A stretch of 8,842 bases of DNA, taken from Acetobacteraceae bacterium. Its GTDB lineage: Bacteria > Pseudomonadota > Alphaproteobacteria > Acetobacterales > Acetobacteraceae. The notes beneath the pieces were generated by a model. That model saw nothing but the letters and a program-made list of their open reading frames with translations. It had not been told where the DNA came from and made no database searches. Made by a program: the position numbers and the translations under genes. Numbering within the stretch: position 1 is the stretch's first letter; each line of letters opens with the position of its first letter. Positions 1-6,700 of the stretch are shown here, one piece after another. The stretch lies in NCBI GenBank assembly GCA_014377905.1, contig JACMOQ010000599.1:1-8842 (forward strand), given 5' to 3'.

Positions 1-1
1 C

Positions 2-154
2 AAATTGCGCAGTGTTGGCGGTGGTGGCGATACGGTATCCGCGCTGCGTCAGGCCGGGGTGATTGATCAGTTGAGCTACGTATCGTCGGCGGGCGGGGCG
101 TTTCTGGAGTGGCTTGAAGGTAAGACCCTGCCGGGTGTGGCAGCGCTCGGCTAA
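2..154 (+). CDS. pgk: Phosphoglycerate kinase, C-terminal fragment
   Basis: Only the last 50 residues are present; the gene runs off the left edge. Reading from base 2, the protein contains GGGDTVSAL, then SYVSSAGGAFLEWLEGK and LPGVAAL before a TAA stop. This is the highly conserved C-terminus of phosphoglycerate kinase: the GGGD(T/S) nucleotide-binding loop and the ST/SAGGA segment that closes over the phosphates. The enzyme transfers phosphate from 1,3-bisphosphoglycerate to ADP in the cytoplasm, the first ATP-forming step of glycolysis (reversed in gluconeogenesis). The Ser-Ser-Ala-Gly-Gly-Ala form, rather than Ser-Thr-Ala-Gly-Gly-Ala, is a mild variant. The next gene faces it and ends 13 bases away; no terminator hairpin is visible in that gap. 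In many alphaproteobacteria pgk lies next to gap and fba, but fba is not downstream here. Confidence 0.95.
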   Translation, partial: KLRSVGGGGDTVSALRQAGVIDQLSYVSSAGGAFLEWLEGKTLPGVAALG

Positions 155-167
155 ACGGCAGGGATCG

Positions 168-602
168 CTACATGCTCCGCAGTATAAACCCGGTCCGTCC
201 GGAGGTTCCGTAACGTATCATCCGGTCACGAATTTGTCGAAAAAGGCTGGGTGGCAAAAGGCCGTAGTCGAAGCGCTCAGTGTCACGGGATAACGGACGA
301 ATATCTGGACCGGGCCAAACGAACTCATTGCCTTCGCTGACAACCACCCACGACCGCGCATCATCCAGGCCAAGGCGCTTCTTAGTGGCCAACGGAATTT
401 CTACCGCTGTTTCTGCATGCGCCGGCGCGGAATGGCTGACCGGCGCGACAGTCACAACATGATGCCCGCCCTCATTGCGGACGGCGATAACAATCACGCA
501 AGGTCGGTTTTTGGTGCCTTCTTCTCGTCCACGCTCGTGTTCTGACTGCCAGAGATAGGCGTAGGAAACGACAAGGCCCGGCTCAGGCGAGAGAATTGCC
601 AC
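168..602 (-). CDS. Putative PemK/MazF-like toxin of a type II toxin-antitoxin module
   Basis: A 144-residue protein starting at GTG (602-600) and ending in TAG. Visible segments are PGLVVSYAYLW (residues 8-18), GREEGTKNRPCVIVIA (25-40), VTVAPVSHS (50-58), then a VEIPL strand and LGLDDARSWVVVSEGNEFVWPGPDIRPL, and a C-terminal YGLLPPSLFRQIRDRM. The KNRPCVIV and VxPVSHS blocks resemble the KxRPxxV and VxPxTS strands of the MazF/PemK fold. These toxins are ribosome-dependent or free mRNA endoribonucleases that arrest growth. At 144 residues it is longer than classical MazF (about 110), so it belongs to a diverged family often left as hypothetical. It starts 4 bases after the antitoxin stop with no good Shine-Dalgarno, which suggests translational coupling that keeps toxin below antitoxin. 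The DNA is lower in GC than its neighbours. The fold assignment is inference from motifs; catalytic residues are not established here. Confidence 0.72.
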   Translation of the reverse strand: MAILSPEPGLVVSYAYLWQSEHERGREEGTKNRPCVIVIAVRNEGGHHVVTVAPVSHSAPAHAETAVEIPLATKKRLGLDDARSWVVVSEGNEFVWPGPDIRPLSRDTERFDYGLLPPSLFRQIRDRMIRYGTSGRTGFILRSM

Positions 603-606
603 AAAT

Positions 607-861
607 TCAGGTCAGCTCGGCGTCAAGGTGATTATGGCGCGGATCCATCTCGCTGGCGCCAATCGCTTGTAATTCGGAATCACTTAAGTCGTCGGTTTTG
701 AAGACGCGGCGGTCGAGACGTTTCAAACGTTCATATTCCTCGACCGCCAGCACCACCAGGCGCCTACGGCCGTTGCGGGTGATCGACAGCGGCTGCTTGA
801 GCGCCTCGTCCTGAAAGCGCCCAGGGTTCCGTTGGAACTCGGCGGCAGAGACGCTCATCAT
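607..861 (-). CDS. Phd/YefM-family antitoxin
   Basis: An 84-residue protein. The N-terminal domain (MSVSAAEFQRNPGRFQDEALKQPLSI..., then GRRRLVVLAVEEYERLKRLDRR) is the Phd/YefM fold: a short DNA-binding dimer domain with the typical V(S/T)xAEF(x)nN start and the xxVLxxxEYExL strand-helix. The acidic C-terminal tail (SDSELQAIGASEMDPRHNHLDAEL) is the part expected to wrap and neutralise the toxin. The frame is open up to an ATG at 885, but that codon lies inside the 22-bp palindrome. The ATG at 861 (or the next codon, 858) has an AAAGG about 10 bases upstream and matches where the family normally begins, so I chose 861. The longer form would be 92 residues. Expected role: binds and inactivates the downstream toxin and, with it, represses its own promoter through the palindrome. 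Confidence 0.82.
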   Translation of the reverse strand: MMSVSAAEFQRNPGRFQDEALKQPLSITRNGRRRLVVLAVEEYERLKRLDRRVFKTDDLSDSELQAIGASEMDPRHNHLDAELT

Positions 862-881
862 GTCCGTATGACCTTTAGTTT

Positions 882-903
882 GCATAAGATACGTATCTTA
901 TGC
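882..903. promoter_or_regulatory. Perfect 22-bp palindrome, likely operator of the toxin-antitoxin module
   Basis: The half-site GCATAAGATAC is followed directly by its exact reverse complement, with the centre between 892 and 893. It ends about 20 bases before the chosen antitoxin start and fills most of the gap after the ydcF-like gene. On the minus strand a TAAGAT element (900 to 895) could be a -10 box, so protein bound here would block the promoter. Phd/YefM antitoxins are known to bind such palindromes and repress their own operon, more strongly when complexed with toxin. That this antitoxin binds here is inference from position and symmetry. The palindrome also contains the alternative upstream ATG (885-883). 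Confidence 0.75.
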
Positions 904-931
904 TGCATTTAGATTGGGCGCCAGTGGATGG

Positions 932-1654
932 TTACGACTTTGCCCAATACCACCAATACCCGATTACCTCATGCAGCGCATAATACGACCGCTGCCAAGC
1001 CCCAGCCGAGGGAACGAACTCCCAAGCCGCCCAGGTCGGCACTTTCCGCCCCCGCGCCGGCATTGGCACCACGGCCAGCCCGGCGCGTTCGAACGCCAAC
1101 CGGGATCGCGGCATGTGCCAGGACGTGGTCACCAGATAGACCGTCGTAATGCCGTCCGCCCGCAGCATCTCCGCCGAAAACTGGGCATTTTGCCAGGTGT
1201 CGAGCGACTTGCCTTCCACCCACCGCGGCGCGATCCGAAATTCATCGGCCATAATTCGCGCCATTGTCGTCGCAATCGGCGGCGTGCCTGACTTAAGCAC
1301 CCCGCCACTCACCAGAACCGGCAGGTCGGTGCGCCGGGCCAGCACTACGCCGGCGCGCACCCGTTCGGTGGTGAAAGCGCCAATATCCTCGCCTTCCAGC
1401 ACGCCCCCCGGCGGTCCATCGCGGCGCTCGGCCGATAGGATCACAATCGCCTGCGGCCGCAAGCCTGTCCGCGTAGAATTAGTATCGGCCATCCAGCCGT
1501 CCAACACCGGCGCGGTGATCGGTAGCGCCAGCACCACCAGCCCGACCAGCGACAAACCCGCCAGCCAGCGCCAGCGCAGCACAATACCCAACGCGAGCGG
1601 TAACAGCAGCGCGGTCGGCGGGATCAGCAGCATGTAGGCAATACCGGTGAGCAT
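932..1654 (-). CDS. DUF218 / YdcF-family membrane-anchored protein
   Basis: A 240-residue protein with two N-terminal hydrophobic segments (about residues 5-27 and 31-52) and then a DUF218 domain. Domain marks are QAIVILSAE (68-76), LPVLVSGG (111-118), the SLDTWQNA box (150-157), LVTTSWHMPRS (174-184) with the family's His-x-Pro-Arg signature, and a C-terminal LHEVIGYWWY. Proteins of this family (YdcF, SanA, ElyC in E. coli) sit in the inner membrane; SanA and ElyC are tied to envelope and peptidoglycan integrity, but the chemistry is not settled. The ATG at 1654 has GAGG (minus strand, 1664-1661) six bases upstream. It is divergent from ccmF across 44 bases and reads toward the toxin-antitoxin module. 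The usual GGG in the first strand is replaced by SAE. The family call is firm; the precise role is unknown. Confidence 0.85.
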   Translation of the reverse strand: MLTGIAYMLLIPPTALLLPLALGIVLRWRWLAGLSLVGLVVLALPITAPVLDGWMADTNSTRTGLRPQAIVILSAERRDGPPGGVLEGEDIGAFTTERVRAGVVLARRTDLPVLVSGGVLKSGTPPIATTMARIMADEFRIAPRWVEGKSLDTWQNAQFSAEMLRADGITTVYLVTTSWHMPRSRLAFERAGLAVVPMPARGRKVPTWAAWEFVPSAGAWQRSYYALHEVIGYWWYWAKS

Positions 1655-1663
1655 CCCTCGCCT

Positions 1664-1690
1664 CTAGCCGGTCCAGCGCCAATCGGCTAG
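1664..1690. promoter_or_regulatory. Inverted repeat in the ydcF-ccmF divergent gap
   Basis: CTAGCCG (1664-1670) and CGGCTAG (1684-1690) are exact reverse complements separated by 13 bases. They sit inside the 44-base gap between the two divergent starts. The right arm touches the AGGA ribosome-binding site of ccmF (1689-1692) and the left arm touches the GAGG of the ydcF-like gene (1661-1664 on the plus strand). It could be an operator or an RNA hairpin that modulates initiation in both directions. A 7-bp repeat is short, so chance is possible. Confidence 0.35.
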
Positions 1691-1698
1691 GACAAACA

Positions 1699-3663
1699 AT
1701 GTTCATCGAAACCGGCCATTTTGCCCTCATCCTGGCGCTGATGGTGGCCACGGCGCAGGCCATTCTGCCGCTGGTCGGTGCCGCACGGCGCGATGCCGGG
1801 CTGATGGGCGCCGGGACCTCGGCGGCAGTAATCCAGTTCGCGCTCGTCGGCCTCGCGATGCTGGCGCTAATGAACGCCTATGTGACGTCGGATTTCTCGG
1901 TTATCAACGTCATTGAAAACAGCCACACCGACAAGCCGTTGCTCTATAAAATTACCGGCGTGTGGGGCAACCACGAAGGTTCAATGCTGCTGTGGGTGTT
2001 TATGCTGGCGCTGTGCGGGGCGGCGGTGGCCGGGTTCGGGCGCAATCTGCCACCGACGTTGAAAGCACGGGTGCTGGCGGTGCAGGGGATGATCGGGTTG
2101 GGGTTTCTCGCCTTCATTCTGTTCACCTCCAACCCGTTTCTGCGCATACTGCCGGCGGCGGCCAACGGGCGTGGGCTAAACCCGGTGTTGCAGGACCCCG
2201 GCCTCGCCTTTCATCCGCCGTTTCTTTACCTTGGCTATGTCGGTTTTTCGGTGAGCTTTGCTTTTGCCGTCGCCGCGCTGATCGAAGGCCGGGTCGATGC
2301 CGCCTGGGCGCGTTGGGTTCGGCCGTGGGCGCTGGCATCGTGGTGCGCGCTGACGATTGGCATCGCGATGGGCAGTTGGTGGGCGTATTACACGCTCGGG
2401 TGGGGCGGCTGGTGGTTCTGGGACCCGGTGGAAAACGCCAGCCTGATGCCGTGGATATCCGGCACCGCGCTGATCCATTCAGCCATCGTCGTCGAAAAGC
2501 GCGACACGCTGAAAAGCTGGACGGTGCTGCTCGCCATTATCACCTTTGCGCTGTCGCTGACTGGCACGTTTCTGGTACGGTCGGGCGTGCTGTCCTCGGT
2601 GCACGCCTTCGCGGTCGATCCGGCACGAGGGTCGTTTATTCTCGGGCTGTTGGTGCTGACCATTGGCGGCTCGCTGGTGCTTTATGCGATCCGCGCGCCA
2701 TCCTTGCGCGGTGGCGGGCTATTCGCCCCGATCTCGCGTGAAGGTGCGCTGGTGCTGAACAATCTGTTGCTCACGACGGCGGTGGCAACGGTGTTCCTCG
2801 GCACGCTGTATCCGCTGTTCCTCGATGCGGTTGACGGGCCGAAATTGTCGGTCGGGTTTCCGTTCTATAATGCGACCTTCACCCCGGTGATGGTGCCGGT
2901 GCTGTTGGCAATGGCGGTCGGGCCGATGCTGGCCTGGAAACGCGGTGATCTTTTGGCGGCGTTGCAACGGCTATGGCTGGCCTTCGCGGTCGCCGGCGCG
3001 GTGGTGCTGGTCGGGCTTTACGTGACCCAAGGCGGACCAATGCTGGCGGTGCTCGGCCTGGGCCTCGCCGCCTGGACGGCGATGGGGGTGCTGGTCGAAT
3101 GGGCCGATCGCATCCGTTTGTTCCGCCTGCCGATTGCCGACAGCATCCGCCGCGCCATCCAATTGCCCCGCGCCGCGCATGGCATGTCGCTCGCCCATCT
3201 TGGCATCGCCATCACCGCCGCTGGTATTGCAGCGCAAGCGTGGGAGGTTGAGCGGATCGAAACCCTCAAGCCCGGCGACAGCCTGGTGGTCGCCGCCTAC
3301 ACGCTGCGGCTCGACAAAATCACCCGCGTCCAAGGCCCGAACTTCATCGCCGACGATGCCACCATCACCGTCCTGCATAACGGCGTGCCGGAAGGCGCGC
3401 TGCATCCGCAACGGCGGTTTTTCGCGCTGCAAAAGCAGACCACCGGGGAAACCGCGATCCGTAGCGGGCTGCTTTCCGATCTTTACGTCGCCCTCGGCGA
3501 TGCGGACCCATCGGGCGCCTGGACGGTGCGGGCTTACTGGAAGCCGATGGTGTCGTGGATCTGGCTCGGCGGCCTGATCATGGCCGCGGGCGGGGTGGTG
3601 AGCCTTAGTGACCGGCGTTGGCGCGTCGGCGTGGCGGCGCGGCTGCGTATGGCGCGCGCCTGA
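1699..3663 (+). CDS. ccmF: Cytochrome c haem lyase subunit CcmF
   Basis: A 654-residue polytopic inner-membrane protein, the usual CcmF length. It takes haem from holo-CcmE and, with CcmH and CcmI, attaches it to the CxxCH cysteines of apocytochrome c on the periplasmic side. The tryptophan-rich WWD domain is intact at 235-259 (GWGGWWFWDPVENASLMPW). The four conserved histidines are present: H172 (in FHPPFLYLGY), H260 (in GTALIHS), H302 (in SSVHAF) and H500 (in MSLAHLGI). They match E. coli H173, H261, H303 and H491, two of which ligate the resident b haem and two the WWD haem. The rest is hydrophobic helices with a soluble segment at about 515-612 before the last helix. The ATG at 1699 has AGGA six bases upstream. 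It is the first gene of the operon, and its stop overlaps the ccmG start (TGATG). No ccmE precedes it. Confidence 0.97.
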   Translation: MFIETGHFALILALMVATAQAILPLVGAARRDAGLMGAGTSAAVIQFALVGLAMLALMNAYVTSDFSVINVIENSHTDKPLLYKITGVWGNHEGSMLLWVFMLALCGAAVAGFGRNLPPTLKARVLAVQGMIGLGFLAFILFTSNPFLRILPAAANGRGLNPVLQDPGLAFHPPFLYLGYVGFSVSFAFAVAALIEGRVDAAWARWVRPWALASWCALTIGIAMGSWWAYYTLGWGGWWFWDPVENASLMPWISGTALIHSAIVVEKRDTLKSWTVLLAIITFALSLTGTFLVRSGVLSSVHAFAVDPARGSFILGLLVLTIGGSLVLYAIRAPSLRGGGLFAPISREGALVLNNLLLTTAVATVFLGTLYPLFLDAVDGPKLSVGFPFYNATFTPVMVPVLLAMAVGPMLAWKRGDLLAALQRLWLAFAVAGAVVLVGLYVTQGGPMLAVLGLGLAAWTAMGVLVEWADRIRLFRLPIADSIRRAIQLPRAAHGMSLAHLGIAITAAGIAAQAWEVERIETLKPGDSLVVAAYTLRLDKITRVQGPNFIADDATITVLHNGVPEGALHPQRRFFALQKQTTGETAIRSGLLSDLYVALGDADPSGAWTVRAYWKPMVSWIWLGGLIMAAGGVVSLSDRRWRVGVAARLRMARA

Positions 3664-4181
3664 TGCGGCGTTGGCTCGCGGTGCTGCCGGTGGCGGCGTT
3701 CATTCTGCTCGCCGGCTATTTTGGTTACGCGCTGCGGCCGGATCACGATCCGCATGAACTGCCCTCGGCGCTGCTCGATCGCGAAATGCCGGCCTTCGCC
3801 TTGCCCGGCCTGACTGCCGCCAACCTGAAGGGCCAGGTCATGCTGGTCAACATCTTCGCGTCGTGGTGCGCGCCGTGCCGGGTCGAACACCCGTTGCTGA
3901 TGCGGCTTGCCAAGGATGAAAAAGCCCCCCTCTACGGCATCGCCTACAAGGACAAGGACGCCGACAATGCCCGCTTCCTGGCCGAGCTGGGCAATCCGTT
4001 CATCGGCATCGGCTATGACCGCGATGGCCGCGTGGGAATCGATTTCGGGGTTTATGGCGTGCCGGAAACCTACCTCATCGATCGCGATGGCCGCATTCGC
4101 CAACGCTGGGTCGGGCCGCTGACGCCCGCGCGGGTCACGCGGGAAGTATTGCCGCTGCTGCGCCAGTTGCAAGCCAAATGA
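3663..4181 (+). CDS. ccmG: Periplasmic thioredoxin-like protein CcmG/DsbE
   Basis: A 172-residue membrane-anchored thioredoxin-fold protein. An N-terminal hydrophobic segment (about 5-24) tethers it to the inner membrane with the domain in the periplasm. The active site is FASWCAPC (Cys69, Cys72), and the CcmG signature GVYGVPETYLID (129-140) carries the cis-proline (Pro134) and the acidic residue after it. It passes electrons from CcdA/DsbD to reduce the apocytochrome c disulfide, directly or through CcmH, before haem ligation. The frame stays open 15 codons further upstream inside ccmF, but the ATG at 3663 overlaps the ccmF stop by one base and begins a normal signal anchor (MRRWLAVLPVAAFILLAGYF), so I chose it. 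The length and motifs are typical, and the stop overlaps the ccmH start. Confidence 0.96.
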   Translation: MRRWLAVLPVAAFILLAGYFGYALRPDHDPHELPSALLDREMPAFALPGLTAANLKGQVMLVNIFASWCAPCRVEHPLLMRLAKDEKAPLYGIAYKDKDADNARFLAELGNPFIGIGYDRDGRVGIDFGVYGVPETYLIDRDGRIRQRWVGPLTPARVTREVLPLLRQLQAK

Positions 4182-4627
4182 GAACGATTGCGGTCTTGCT
4201 AATGCTGTTATGGGCAGGCGTATCCAACGCGGTAGAGCCATCCGAGCGCCTCGCCGATCCGGCACTCGAAGCCCGCGCCCGCGTGGTCAGCCAGACCCTG
4301 CGCTGCCTGGTATGCCAGAACGAGTCGATCGACGAATCAAACGCAGACCTTGCCCGCGATCTGCGCCGCCTGCTGCGTGAACGCATTGCAGCCGGTGACA
4401 GCGACGACGCCGTACGCCAGTTCATGGTCACCCGCTACGGCAATTTCGTGCTGCTGCGTCCGCCGGTGATGGCATCTACATGGGTGCTGTGGTTTGGTGC
4501 GCCGATCGCTTTGCTGGGGGTGATTGCGGGCTTGTTGATCGTCCGCCGCCGCCCCGCCGCGCCGCCCCCGGCGCTGACCGCGCAGGAACAGGCCCGGCTT
4601 GCGACCCTGCTGGACCAACCCGAATGA
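4178..4627 (+). CDS. ccmH: Cytochrome c maturation protein CcmH
   Basis: A 149-residue protein with a signal peptide-like start (about 1-18, ending SNA), a periplasmic three-helix domain, and one transmembrane segment (about 101-123). The family motif LRCLVCQNESIDESNA is at 41-56, with the redox pair Cys43 and Cys46; QFMVTRYGNFVLLRPP follows, also typical. CcmH reduces or holds the apocytochrome c cysteines and works with CcmG and the CcmF-CcmI ligation complex. The C-terminal cytoplasmic tail is short (RRRPAAPPP...). This is the small CcmH (CcmL-type) form, separate from CcmI, not the E. coli-type fusion of the two. It is coupled at both ends by ATGA overlaps (4178-4181 with ccmG, 4624-4627 with ccmI). 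Confidence 0.95.
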   Translation: MRTIAVLLMLLWAGVSNAVEPSERLADPALEARARVVSQTLRCLVCQNESIDESNADLARDLRRLLRERIAAGDSDDAVRQFMVTRYGNFVLLRPPVMASTWVLWFGAPIALLGVIAGLLIVRRRPAAPPPALTAQEQARLATLLDQPE

Positions 4628-5481
4628 TCTGGATCGCCCCCGTGCTGCTGACCGCGCTCGTGCTGGTTGGCCTGCTGCTGCCATTGCGCCGGCGGGGGGC
4701 GGAAGGCCCGCCGCGCGCCGCCTACGATCAGGCGGTCTATCGCGATCAGTTGACTGAACTTGACCGCGATATCGCGCGCGGCCTGCTGGCCCCGTCCGAG
4801 GTCGCGGGCACGCGGCTTGAACTGCAACGCCGGCTGCTGGCAGTGGAAAACGACCCTGCTTCTTCGCCGCCGCAGCGGGTCAGCCGGTCCCATGCGGTGG
4901 TTCTTGCCGTGATGGTCACCGCCAGCGCGGCAGGGGTTTATCTGACCATCGGCGCCCCCGGCCTGCCCGACATGCCTTACGCAAGCCGCCAGGCACCGGG
5001 TGGCGATGACCCGCAGAAGTTGGCCGAGTTGGCCGACGCGCTCGAAGCGCGGCTGCAGGGCAGCGCCGGCAATGTCGAAGGCTGGATGTTGCTCGGTCGC
5101 ACCGCCGCCGGGTTGGGCCAATGGCCGCGCGCCACCAACGCCTATCTCCAGGCGATGCTGCGCGGGGCGCCGGGGGCCGCCCCGATCGCGGCCTATGGGG
5201 AGGCTTTGGCGATGCAGGCGCAGGGTGTGGTGACGCCGGCCGCCAGGCAGGCCTTTGTGACCGCGCTCGCCACCGAACCCGGCTTTCCAATCGCGCGGTA
5301 TTATCTGGCCCTCGCCGATGCTCAGGCCGGCGACGCGAAGGCTGCAATTGCCGGTTGGCTGGCGTTAGCCGCCGAGTTGCCGGAAAGCGCCGAGGCGCGC
5401 GGGGTGCTCGCCCAACGCATTGCCGAAACCGCTGCCGCCGCCAAATTGCCAGTTCCCAAGCTGCCGCCGGGCGCGAAATAG
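4624..5481 (+). CDS. ccmI: Apocytochrome c chaperone CcmI (CycH), TPR protein
   Basis: A 285-residue protein in the standard CcmI layout. Transmembrane helix 1 is at 1-20, followed by a cytoplasmic loop with YDQAVYRDQLTELDRDIARGLL (34-55, predicted leucine-zipper-like helix), helix 2 at about 91-110, the linker GAPGLPDMPYASR (110-122) that is a CcmI hallmark, and a periplasmic TPR-like helical domain to about 250. It captures the C-terminal helix of apocytochromes c and presents them to CcmF-CcmH. The frame is open for 48 codons upstream inside ccmH. The ATG at 4624 overlaps the ccmH stop as ATGA and starts the membrane helix (MIWIAPVLLTALVLVGLLLP), so it is the likely start. Sequence beyond the N-terminal motifs varies widely in this family. 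Confidence 0.93.
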   Translation: MIWIAPVLLTALVLVGLLLPLRRRGAEGPPRAAYDQAVYRDQLTELDRDIARGLLAPSEVAGTRLELQRRLLAVENDPASSPPQRVSRSHAVVLAVMVTASAAGVYLTIGAPGLPDMPYASRQAPGGDDPQKLAELADALEARLQGSAGNVEGWMLLGRTAAGLGQWPRATNAYLQAMLRGAPGAAPIAAYGEALAMQAQGVVTPAARQAFVTALATEPGFPIARYYLALADAQAGDAKAAIAGWLALAAELPESAEARGVLAQRIAETAAAAKLPVPKLPPGAK

Positions 5482-5506
5482 CTTGGCGCTGCATCCGGTC
5501 CATCGC

Positions 5507-6700
5507 ATGTGGCGGATGCTGCCGGCGCGACCAAGACGCTGGCTGTTCGCCCAAGGCACCGCCGCAATGGCACCGAAGCCGGATCGCCATCCCCCCAAAG
5601 CCTCGCACGGGATCGCGGTGGCCGGTGAACTCAGCCGCCCAACCGGGTTGGGGGAGGGGGCGCGGCTGATGCGCGCGGCGCTCGACCAACTCGGCATCGC
5701 CAATTGGGGCCAGGATGTCGGGGACCGTCTGCCGGGCGGGCAAGATGGACGCCACAAGCTCGAAATGCCGCCACCAGGCGCGCCGATCGTGCTGCACGAA
5801 AACCCGCCATCCTTGCCGTGGGCGTTGCTGCGCCTGCCGCGCGACCTCATCCGCGGGCGCCATGTTGTTGGCTATTGGGCGTGGGAGTTGCCGGTCGCAC
5901 CGCCATCCTGGCGCGCGGGGCTGCGGTTTGTGCACACAGTCTGGGTCCCGAGCCACTTCACTGCCGACGCCCTGCGCCCGATGCTGCCTGCCGATGGGCG
6001 GATCGCGTTGCATGTGGTGCCGCATCCGGTTGCCGCTGCCCCGCCCGTGCCGTCGGCCATGGACCGAACTGGCTTCGGCTTGCCCGTGGACGCGGTGATC
6101 GTGCTGGTCTCGGCGTCGCTCGCGTCGAGTTTCACCCGCAAGAACCCCCTCGCCGCGATTGCCGCCTTTCGGGCGGCCTTCGGCGATCGCTCGGATCGGC
6201 TGCTGCTGCTCAAGCTCAACCATGCCGACCATTTCCCCGACGATCTTGCCGCCGTGCAGGCAGCCGTGGCGGGGGCGGCGAATATCCGCATTGAAACCCG
6301 CATGCTGCCCCATGCGGATCGCCACGCAATGACCGCCTGCGCCGATATCCTGCTGTCATTGCATCGCAGCGAAGGTTGCGGTCTGGTATTGGCCGAGGCG
6401 ATGCTGTTGGGGGTTCCGGTGGTGGCAACTGGCTGGTCGGGCAATATGGATTTCATGGATGCCACCAGCGCCGCGCTGGTCGATTTCGCCCTGGTGCTAG
6501 CGCGCGATCCGCGCGGCGTGATGCAGGTGCCCGGCGCGCAATGGGCAGAACCCGATATTGCCAGCGCGGCCGCCCAGTTGCGCCGATTGGCGGATGATGT
6601 CGACGCACGGCGTACTCTCGGTGCCCGGGGTGCCGCGATGGCCCGCGCAAGGTTGGGATCGGCGCCGCTGGCCGCGGCAATCCAGGCACTCGGCTTATGA
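5507..6700 (+). CDS. GT4-type glycosyltransferase (family 1)
   Basis: A 397-residue protein of GT-B fold from the chosen ATG. The N-terminal domain has the glycine-rich loop GLGEGAR (47-53) and Y123-WAWELP, followed by WVPSHFT, typical of GT4 enzymes in bacterial surface polysaccharide or LPS loci. The C-terminal donor domain has LHRSEGCGLVLAEAMLLGVPVVATGWSG with the EX7E pair Glu289 and Glu297. It should move a sugar from a nucleotide-sugar to a lipid or glycan acceptor at the cytoplasmic face; donor and acceptor cannot be read. The start is uncertain: TTG at 5483, one base after the ccmI stop, would add 8 residues; ATG at 5569 would lose the basic segment MWRMLPARPRRW; the open frame reaches an ATG at 5420 inside ccmI. 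Its stop overlaps the next gene as ATGA. It is probably the fifth gene of the ccm operon. Confidence 0.85.
   Translation: MWRMLPARPRRWLFAQGTAAMAPKPDRHPPKASHGIAVAGELSRPTGLGEGARLMRAALDQLGIANWGQDVGDRLPGGQDGRHKLEMPPPGAPIVLHENPPSLPWALLRLPRDLIRGRHVVGYWAWELPVAPPSWRAGLRFVHTVWVPSHFTADALRPMLPADGRIALHVVPHPVAAAPPVPSAMDRTGFGLPVDAVIVLVSASLASSFTRKNPLAAIAAFRAAFGDRSDRLLLLKLNHADHFPDDLAAVQAAVAGAANIRIETRMLPHADRHAMTACADILLSLHRSEGCGLVLAEAMLLGVPVVATGWSGNMDFMDATSAALVDFALVLARDPRGVMQVPGAQWAEPDIASAAAQLRRLADDVDARRTLGARGAAMARARLGSAPLAAAIQALGL

Noticed and set aside
155..167. Possible bidirectional terminator between pgk and the toxin
   Set aside because: The 13-base gap has no inverted repeat and no T run.
280..462. A small plus-strand frame inside the toxin gene
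   Set aside because: It is fully antisense to the putative toxin, has no ribosome-binding site, and shows no family resemblance.
1149..1637. A 162-codon plus-strand frame opposite the ydcF-like gene
   Set aside because: The minus-strand product has DUF218 motifs and membrane helices; the plus-strand one is Ser/Thr/Arg/Pro-rich without a domain.
3534..4265. A 243-codon minus-strand frame opposite ccmG
   Set aside because: It is antisense to a gene with an intact WCAPC site and coupled junctions; the product has no recognisable features.
4916..6325. A 469-codon open frame on the minus strand across ccmI and the first glycosyltransferase
   Set aside because: It is antisense to two genes with clear family motifs, its product is low-complexity (rich in Arg, Pro, His, Gln) with no recognisable domain, and such frames are common in high-GC DNA.
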